From contig MKST01000011.1 of the NCBI GenBank assembly GCA_001897355.1, positions 798,460-862,459 on the forward strand: a stretch of DNA of 64,000 nt, written 5' to 3'. This document shows, piece by piece, positions 59,061 through 64,000 of this stretch. This stretch comes from Solirubrobacterales bacterium 67-14. GTDB taxonomy: Bacteria; Actinomycetota; Thermoleophilia; Solirubrobacterales; 70-9. The position numbers and the translations under genes are program-made. A model generated the notes under the pieces. That model was given only the letters and a program-made list of their open reading frames with translations, did not search any database and was not told where the DNA came from. Numbering within the stretch: the first letter of the stretch is position 1; every line of letters begins with the position of its first letter.

Positions 59061-59067
59061 GGCGGGG

Positions 59068-59098
59068 GATACTACACGTCCTTTGAACTTGGCGTCAT
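59068..59098. promoter_or_regulatory. Overlapping divergent -10 boxes (rpsL and HAD gene)
   Basis: Minus strand: ATGACG (59093-59098), 18 nt, TAGTAT (59069-59074), then rpsL GTG 8 nt on. Plus strand: GATACT (59068-59073) lies on the same bases, 9 nt before TTG 59083. Two polymerases could not occupy both. Confidence 0.5.
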
Positions 59099-59733
59099 CT
59101 CACCTTGATAACGGGCATCCCGCTGCTGACCCGGAAAACCGGCCCTGGCTGGCGATCGATGTCGACGGCGTGATCAGCCTGTTCGGTTTCGACTCTCCGC
59201 CCCCGCCCGAGACCGCCCGCTGGGAGTTGATCGATGGCACACCGCACTGCCTTTCGATCGCCGCCGCAGAGCGGATCCAGCGGCTTTCCGACCGTTTCGA
59301 GCTGGTCTGGGCAACCGGCTGGCAGGACCGAGCCAACGACCGTCTTGCCTTGCTCACCGGGATCGGCCCCCTGCCGGTGATCGAGTTCGACGCCCATCGC
59401 AGTCCGGGGGAAGCAGACGGACCCGATGGTTCGGCGGCCGTCGCCGGTGAGCCGGGTGCCGCGGCTGGAACCACCGCGGCCCATTGGAAGCTAGACGCGG
59501 TGACGAGGTTCTGTGGAAATCGCGCGCTCGCTTGGATCGACGATTCCTTCGACACCAGCTGCTTCGAGTGGGCCGCCTCCCGCGAGGCGGCCGGGATCCC
59601 CACCCTGCTGGTCCCGACCGAGCCGGAGATAGGCTTCGAGGAAGCCCAGGCGGCGGTCGTCGCCGATTGGGCCGATTCGCTCGGCGACACTGCCGATCCG
59701 GCGACACCCGGCCTCGGTCACGCAGCCGATTAG
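59083..59733 (+). CDS. HAD-like phosphatase-fold protein (HAD_SAK_2-like)
   Basis: Product of about 216 aa from TTG 59083 (TTG 59089 also possible); the longer frame from 58771 is antisense to rpsL. HAD motif I is [15 protein letters not shown], motif II-like is [15 protein letters not shown], and the acidic motif is [13 protein letters not shown]-x-W ... A-N is typical of HAD proteins found with actinobacterial RNA-repair-like families. A Gly/Ala-rich insertion lies near residues 105-125. Activity and substrate unknown. Confidence 0.72.
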   Translation: MNLASSHLDNGHPAADPENRPWLAIDVDGVISLFGFDSPPPPETARWELIDGTPHCLSIAAAERIQRLSDRFELVWATGWQDRANDRLALLTGIGPLPVIEFDAHRSPGEADGPDGSAAVAGEPGAAAGTTAAHWKLDAVTRFCGNRALAWIDDSFDTSCFEWAASREAAGIPTLLVPTEPEIGFEEAQAAVVADWADSLGDTADPATPGLGHAAD

Positions 59734-59757
59734 CTTCCGGCGACCGGCCCGATTATC

Positions 59758-59763
59758 TACACT
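59758..59763 (+). promoter_or_regulatory. -10 box of small membrane protein gene, leaderless
   Basis: TACACT ends 6 nt before ATG 59770. The same hexamer occupies the same place before the GMC and flavin monooxygenase genes. Confidence 0.45.
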
Positions 59764-59769
59764 GGATGG

Positions 59770-60090
59770 ATGGAGGGGTACTGGCCTGTCTTGTTCATGT
59801 TGATCGCGCTGAAGATTCCGGCGATCGCGATGATCTGGCTGCTCTACTGGGCATCCACGAACGAACAGGACGATGGAGTGCTCGACGAGGGCGAGGACAA
59901 CGGCGGCCGCCGCAAGCGTCCGCGGCCTTTCCTGCCGCGCGGTCCGCGCCGTGATCCGCATGGTGGCGGAGCCGTGAAACCGGTCCCGCGACGCTCCCGC
60001 ACCCCGGAACCGGTGGTCGCCCAGCGCACACGATCCGGCTCACGCACGCTCGAACCGGCCCGGGCCCGCGAGCGCGAACACGTTTCCTGA
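59770..60090 (+). CDS. Small single-span membrane protein
   Basis: Product of 106 aa. One hydrophobic segment at residues 6-28 (PVLFMLIALKIPAIAMIWLL) followed by an acidic stretch and a basic, Pro/Arg-rich cytoplasmic tail (RKRPRPFLPRGPRRDPHGGG). No family recognised; similar small proteins are common in actinobacteria. Predicted leaderless. It follows the HAD gene by 36 nt. Confidence 0.6.
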   Translation: MEGYWPVLFMLIALKIPAIAMIWLLYWASTNEQDDGVLDEGEDNGGRRKRPRPFLPRGPRRDPHGGGAVKPVPRRSRTPEPVVAQRTRSGSRTLEPARAREREHVS

Positions 60091-60153
60091 CGATCGTCCC
60101 GGCGGCCTCCCGCTTTTCTTGGCGTTCTACCCGAGCCTGGCTGCTCCTCCCTC

Positions 60154-61563
60154 CTATCGCACCCCGGCCGGCCGGCCGGAGGAAGCCCGCTCCTTCGAAC
60201 GGGCTCTTTCCTTTTTCAGTTCTCGCATGTAGGGGTCGAAGTCCACCTCGACCGTGTGGCGTTTCGACTTGACGAAGCGCCGGCCCATCTTTGCCTCGTT
60301 GGCGGCGATCTCGCGGTACATCTCGAGCCGGTCCGGCAGGGCTCCTTCTCCGTCGATCAGTTCGGCGACCCAGTCGCACTGGACCTCGGCCAGGGGCATG
60401 ATCGCCCCGAGCGGCTGGATCAGGCCGATGAAGTACAGCCCGGGCTGGTCGGGCGGGACGACCCGCTGGTACAGGTCGACCTTGTTGTCCTGGGCGCTGA
60501 ACACCTCGGGGGCGAGGAAGGGGAAGGTGACCTTGTAGCCGGTGCAGTAGACCACGATGTCGATCTGCTCGCGGCTGCCGTCTTCGAATACGACCGAGTC
60601 GCCGTCGAGGCGCTCGACGTTCGGCTTGACGGTGATGTCCCCGTGGCCGAGCCGGTTGTAGAGGTCTTGCGACACCGTGGGGTGGGCATGGAGCAGCTTG
60701 TGGTCCGGCTTGGGCAGGCCGTAGTCGGTCGGCTTGCCGACCGCGAAGCGAAGCATCAGGCTCATGCCGAGGCTCTGAAGGCCGATCGGGGCACGGGCCA
60801 TGAGGCCGGTTGTGTGGTGGTCGGTCGGCGTGCTGCCGATGTACTTGGGCAGTACCCAGGCGCCGCGCCGCATCGCCAGGAAGGTGGCGTCCGCGTGGCG
60901 GGAGGATTCGACCGCGATGTCGGTGGCCGAGTTGCCGATGCCGAGCACCAGCACCCGCTTGCCTTCGAAGATCTCTGGGGTGCGGTAATCGTGGGCGTGC
61001 ATCTGGACACCCGTGAAGCCGTCCGATCCCGGGAAGGCGGGCTCCGGCCAGCGCTTGTCCCAGTGGTGCCCGTTGCAGACGATCACGTCGGAGAAGTGGT
61101 CGGTGCCGGACTTGCCGTCACGGGCCGTCCAGGTCACGTTCCATCCCCCGCCCTCGGCCGGCACCACCGATTCGACCTCGGTCTGGAAGCGGATCGAGTC
61201 ACGCAGGCCGAAATGGTCGACATAGTCCTCGAAGTACCCGGCGATCTGGAAGTGGTCAGGGTAGTCGGGGAAGTCCTCCGGCATCGGGAACTTGGCGTAC
61301 TCCATCATGTGCCGGGAGGTGTTGATGTGGAGCGACTTGTACGCGGCGGACTGGCCGTTGTCGTTGTCGTACTTCCAGTTGCCGCCGATCCAGGAGCCCT
61401 TTTCGAAGCAGACGTACTCGACGCCCCGCTCCTTGAGGCTCTGACAGGCCGTGATTCCCGAGGAGCCCGCCCCGATCACGCAGACCCGCGGCGCGCCACC
61501 GCCGTCCGGCCCGGCCCCGTTCGTCGAAGGTTCAACCGACACCTGGACTCCTGAAGCTTCCAT
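60154..61563 (-). CDS. Flavin-containing monooxygenase
   Basis: Product of 469 aa from ATG 61561-61563; a GTG nine codons upstream (61590) is less likely because TACACT ends 6 nt before this ATG. FAD motif GAGSSGITACQSL, FMO fingerprint FTGVQMHAHDY (FxGxxxHxxxY), NADPH motif GIGNSATDIAVE. Class B single-component monooxygenase: oxidises N, S or ketone substrates using NADPH and O2. The upstream palindrome suggests control by a TetR-like repressor not encoded here. Neighbour is the RibB-like/flavin reductase fusion. Confidence 0.92.
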   Translation of the reverse strand: MEASGVQVSVEPSTNGAGPDGGGAPRVCVIGAGSSGITACQSLKERGVEYVCFEKGSWIGGNWKYDNDNGQSAAYKSLHINTSRHMMEYAKFPMPEDFPDYPDHFQIAGYFEDYVDHFGLRDSIRFQTEVESVVPAEGGGWNVTWTARDGKSGTDHFSDVIVCNGHHWDKRWPEPAFPGSDGFTGVQMHAHDYRTPEIFEGKRVLVLGIGNSATDIAVESSRHADATFLAMRRGAWVLPKYIGSTPTDHHTTGLMARAPIGLQSLGMSLMLRFAVGKPTDYGLPKPDHKLLHAHPTVSQDLYNRLGHGDITVKPNVERLDGDSVVFEDGSREQIDIVVYCTGYKVTFPFLAPEVFSAQDNKVDLYQRVVPPDQPGLYFIGLIQPLGAIMPLAEVQCDWVAELIDGEGALPDRLEMYREIAANEAKMGRRFVKSKRHTVEVDFDPYMRELKKERARSKERASSGRPAGVR

Positions 61564-61569
61564 GGGAAG

Positions 61570-61604
61570 AGTGTAGCCCAATACTGACACGGTTTCATGT
61601 CAGT
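61570..61604 (-). promoter_or_regulatory. Operator palindrome and -10 of the flavin monooxygenase
   Basis: ACTGACA (61583-61589) and TGTCAGT (61598-61604) form a perfect inverted repeat with an 8-nt spacer, just upstream of TACACT (61570-61575, minus). A repressor here would cover the -35 region. A further half-site-like CTGACA is at 61617-61622. Confidence 0.6.
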
Positions 61605-61699
61605 TAGCCCAAATGCACTGACATTGAAGAATCGAGCGCTATATGGCGGAAAATTCAACCTCAGTGCGCATCAGCCTCATACTCAGCGGACCGCGAGCC

Positions 61700-62863
61700 T
61701 CAGATGTGGTTGGCCGGCTGGGGCCGATCCAGGCTGTGGTAGCTGCCCTGGTAGAAGAGCAGCGGGTCGGGAGGGTCCTGGTGACGGCCGTGTGAGACGA
61801 CGCGGCCGAGGAGGATTTCATGGTCACCGCCGGCGTCGATCCGTTCGACTTCGCATTCGAGATGGGCCACGGTGCCGGACAGGACCGGTAGACCGAGCCG
61901 GCCTTCGGTGAACTCGTGGAGCTCCGGTTTGAGCCGGACCCCCTTGCGGGCAAACCAGTTCGAATGATCCTGCTGGCCGTCGGCCAGGATGTTTGCGACG
62001 AAGCCGCCTCGGGTCCGGATCGCCTCCAGGGCGGCACTCTCCCGGGCCAGGCAGATCAGGATAAGGGGCGGGTTGAGCGAGACGGAGGTGAAGGCGTTGG
62101 CGGTGGTGCCGCAGGGCTCGCCGTCCTGATCGGTGGTAGTGAGAACTGTGACACCGGTCGCGAAGTGCCCGAGGATGGAGCGCAGCTCCCGCGAGGTTCC
62201 CTCTTCGGTCGGCTCCAGGTCTCTGATCATCGCCAGATCGGAAACGTGCCGGGCCACCTCGTCGACCTGGACCATCTTGATGCCGAAGCGCTCGGCGAAC
62301 TGGGCCAGGTAGGAGGTGCCGGCCGACTCCCCCTCTTCGTCGAGGATCTGACAGAGCACCACTGAATCTCCGGTGCCCGCGAGCCGGCTCAGATCGATTG
62401 CCGCCTCCAGATGCCCCTGCCTGGCCAGCACCCCACCCGGCCTCTCCCTGAGGGGAAAGACATGACCCGGGCGAACGAGGCTCTCCGGCCCGTTCTCGGG
62501 GTCGGTCGCCACGGCGATGGTCCGGGCGCGATCGCCGGCGGAAATCCCGGTCGAGACGCCTTCCGCCGCTTCGATGGAAACCGTGAAGTTGATCTGGTCG
62601 ATGGGCATCCGCCGCTCGGCCAGCGGTTGAAGGCCCAGTTCGTCGCAGCGGTCGGCGGTCAGACCGAGACAGATCAGGCCCCTGCCGTCTTTCGCCATGA
62701 AGTTGATCCGGTTGGTATCTGCCGCCCGCGCCGGAACGACGAGATCGCCGTCGGTCCTCGAATGTCGCCCGCCGGTCACCAACAGCATGCGGCCGGCCTT
62801 GAACTCTTCGACCGCTTCCTCGGCGGTGCAATGGGGAACGATCAGAAGCTTCGAATCGGACAT
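61700..62863 (-). CDS. RibB-like domain fused to flavin reductase-like domain
   Basis: Product of 387 aa. Residues about 10-205 align by eye with DHBP synthase (RibB): INFMAKDGRGLICLGLT, FTVSIEAAEGVSTGISAGDR, RPGHVFPLRERPGGVLARQG. But the acidic catalytic loop, normally DDEDRENEGD, reads GGRHSRTDGD; the catalytic C-E-L/I is CQI; and GHTEA is GHLEA. Residues about 225-387 are a flavin reductase/FMN-binding domain (ILGHFATGVTVLTTTDQDGE; NAFTSVSLNPPLILICLARE). Probably a flavin-handling protein rather than an active DHBP synthase, perhaps supplying reduced flavin. TACATT ends 7 nt before the ATG. Confidence 0.85.
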   Translation of the reverse strand: MSDSKLLIVPHCTAEEAVEEFKAGRMLLVTGGRHSRTDGDLVVPARAADTNRINFMAKDGRGLICLGLTADRCDELGLQPLAERRMPIDQINFTVSIEAAEGVSTGISAGDRARTIAVATDPENGPESLVRPGHVFPLRERPGGVLARQGHLEAAIDLSRLAGTGDSVVLCQILDEEGESAGTSYLAQFAERFGIKMVQVDEVARHVSDLAMIRDLEPTEEGTSRELRSILGHFATGVTVLTTTDQDGEPCGTTANAFTSVSLNPPLILICLARESAALEAIRTRGGFVANILADGQQDHSNWFARKGVRLKPELHEFTEGRLGLPVLSGTVAHLECEVERIDAGGDHEILLGRVVSHGRHQDPPDPLLFYQGSYHSLDRPQPANHI

Positions 62864-62870
62864 GCCCCCA

Positions 62871-62876
62871 AATGTA
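62871..62876 (-). promoter_or_regulatory. -10 box of RibB-like fusion gene, leaderless
   Basis: TACATT on the minus strand ends 7 nt before ATG 62861-62863; no Shine-Dalgarno sequence of the usual spacing apart from a GGGGG run inside the 7 nt. Confidence 0.4.
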
Positions 62877-62930
62877 CATGACTTTGTTGATTGGTTTTAT
62901 CTAGTTAGCGATAAGCCGTTCCTACCAATA

Positions 62931-62958
62931 GAAAGGGGCGCCATCTGGCGCCCCTTTC
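62931..62958 (-). terminator. Terminator of rpoC
   Basis: Perfect GAAAGGGGCGCCA / TGGCGCCCCTTTC stem (62931-62943, 62946-62958), 2-nt centre, 22 nt after the rpoC stop; T-rich flank on the minus strand is given by the stem end CTTTC and TATTGG. Confidence 0.85.
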
Positions 62959-62980
62959 CGATTGCTTGTGGCGAGACCGA

Positions 62981-64000
62981 TTACTTCTCGGCGCTGGCGT
63001 CGATCTCCTGTGAGATCTCGTCGAGCTCATCGGCGAAGGACTCGCCGAAGCCGTCGGCTCCGTTCGCCTCGGCACCGTTCTCGGTGACCAGTTCTTCCTC
63101 GAGCAGGACCGCTTCCTCCGCCTGGACGAAGGGCTCGGTCGGCTCGATGGTCATCGAGCGGTAGTGCTTGAGGCCGGTCGCGGCCGGGATCAGCTTGCCG
63201 ATGATGACGTTCTCCTTGAGGCCGACCAGACGGTCGCGCTTGCCTTCCAGCGCGGCGTCGGTCAGCACCTTGGTGGTCTCCTGGAAGGAGGCCGCCGAGA
63301 GGAACGACTTGGTCGCCAGCGAGGCCTTGGTGATGCCGAGGATCTTCTCCTGGGCCTTCGCCACCGTGCCGCCGTCGGCCTTGACCTGCTTGTTGATCAG
63401 CTTGAGGGCCTGACGGTCCTCGAGCTGGCCGGGCAGCAGTTCGGTCGAACCCTTGGTCTCGACCTCGACCTTCTTCAGCATCTGGCGGACGATCACCTCG
63501 ATGTGCTTGTCGTTGATCTCCACGCCCTGGGCCTTGTAGACCTTCTGGACCTCGGCGACCAGGTACTGCTCGACCGCGGTGCGACCGCGGATCGAGAGCA
63601 CGTCGGCCGGGTACAGCGAACCTTCGTTCAGCTGCTGGCCGACCTCGACCTTTTCGCCGTTCTTGACCAGCAGGCGGGTACGGGGCGGGAACGTGTACGA
63701 GCTTTCCTCGCCGTTCGACTCCAGCACCGTGACCGTGATCTGCTTCTCGGTCTGCTCGACGCCGACCTTGCCCGCGACCTCGCTCATCTGGGCGAGACCC
63801 TTCGGCTTGCGCGCCTCGAACAGCTCGACCACTCGGGGCAGACCCTGGGTGATGTCCTGTCCGGCCACACCACCGGTGTGGAAGGTGCGCATGGTCAGCT
63901 GCGTGCCCGGCTCGCCGATCGACTGGGCAGCGATGGTGCCGATCGAATCACCGATCTCGACCATGAAGCCGGTCGCCGGCGAAACGCCGTAGCAGGAGCG
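62981..64000 (-). CDS. rpoC: RNA polymerase beta' subunit, C-terminal part
   Basis: The frame is open from the right edge to the stop at 62981, about 339 codons. It begins within [20 protein letters not shown], whose Cys is the last ligand of the second zinc site, followed by the universally conserved [20 protein letters not shown] (bridge/trigger region) and [20 protein letters not shown] near the end. The last 50 residues are acidic ([20 protein letters not shown]). Gene continues outside the window. Confidence 0.97.
   Translation of the reverse strand, partial: RSCYGVSPATGFMVEIGDSIGTIAAQSIGEPGTQLTMRTFHTGGVAGQDITQGLPRVVELFEARKPKGLAQMSEVAGKVGVEQTEKQITVTVLESNGEESSYTFPPRTRLLVKNGEKVEVGQQLNEGSLYPADVLSIRGRTAVEQYLVAEVQKVYKAQGVEINDKHIEVIVRQMLKKVEVETKGSTELLPGQLEDRQALKLINKQVKADGGTVAKAQEKILGITKASLATKSFLSAASFQETTKVLTDAALEGKRDRLVGLKENVIIGKLIPAATGLKHYRSMTIEPTEPFVQAEEAVLLEEELVTENGAEANGADGFGESFADELDEISQEIDASAEK

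Noticed and set aside
58771-59082. N-terminal extension of the HAD gene
   Set aside because: Antisense to rpsL; the HAD fold begins only after 59130.
60163-60181. GGCCGGCCGGCCGG run as a regulatory palindrome
   Set aside because: It lies inside the C-terminal codons of the flavin monooxygenase (GRPAGVR) and is explained by codon use at high GC.
61597-61911. Plus-strand 104-aa frame after the flavin monooxygenase promoter
   Set aside because: Mostly antisense to the RibB-like fusion gene, with Arg/Gly-rich shadow composition and no start signals.

Overview
The window is about 66% GC bacterial chromosome. It is dominated by one long minus-strand block of translation and transcription genes, flanked and interrupted by accessory genes. 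The style suggests a high-GC actinobacterium, most likely Thermoleophilia/Solirubrobacterales. The reasons are the many exported proteins with Lys-rich, Cys-bearing linkers, the TolB-like (PD40) propellers, TANNNT -10 boxes placed directly before start codons, and the ribosomal gene order. This placement is inference; no 16S rRNA gene is present.

Left part (1-31 kb). Bases 1-6387 hold a minus-strand row of exported proteins: a parallel beta-helix protein, a single-domain cupredoxin, a two-domain laccase-type multicopper oxidase, two tandem paralogous cupredoxin proteins, and a delta-60-repeat protein cut by the window edge. A GMC oxidoreductase diverges from it. Next come a thioredoxin-fold lipoprotein, Fe/Mn superoxide dismutase, a TetR-MFS efflux pair with a clear operator, two coupled PD40 propeller proteins, tRNA-Pro(CGG), a DsbA-like protein without cysteines, a Nif3 protein, a fatty acyl-CoA ligase, a patatin phospholipase, a PBP4-type carboxypeptidase, a third PD40 protein, and ligA-surE-truA with an NHL-repeat protein.

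Ribosomal block (28.8-64 kb, minus strand). In transcription order it reads rpoC (3' part) / rpsL-rpsG / fusA-tuf / rpsJ-rplCDWB-rpsS-rplV-rpsC-rplP-rpmC-rpsQ-rplNXE-rpsN-rpsH-rplFR-rpsE-rpmD-rplO-secY-adk-map / rpmJ-rpsM-rpsK-rpoA-rplQ. It is broken in three places. Between rpoC and rpsL lie a flavin monooxygenase, a RibB-like/flavin-reductase fusion, a HAD protein and a small membrane protein. Between rpsG and fusA lie an ECF sigma/anti-sigma pair and a three-gene membrane/solute-binding operon. Between map and rpmJ lies a 1621-aa exported lipase-like protein whose 5' end is visibly AT-richer. infA and rpsD are not at their usual places and are absent from the window. Intrinsic terminators follow rpoC, rpsG, tuf and rplQ.

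Most notable: (i) acidic Ala/Glu-rich extensions on S5, L5 and S17; (ii) CTG initiation in CTGA overlaps, strongest for truA; (iii) a series of genes with TANNNT ending 6-8 nt before the start codon, implying leaderless mRNAs, including rpsL; (iv) hairpins at the predicted 5' ends of the tuf and rpmJ transcripts and a terminator-like hairpin in the fusA leader; (v) a RibB-like domain with a degraded active site fused to a flavin reductase domain beside a flavin monooxygenase; (vi) the exported copper-protein cluster.
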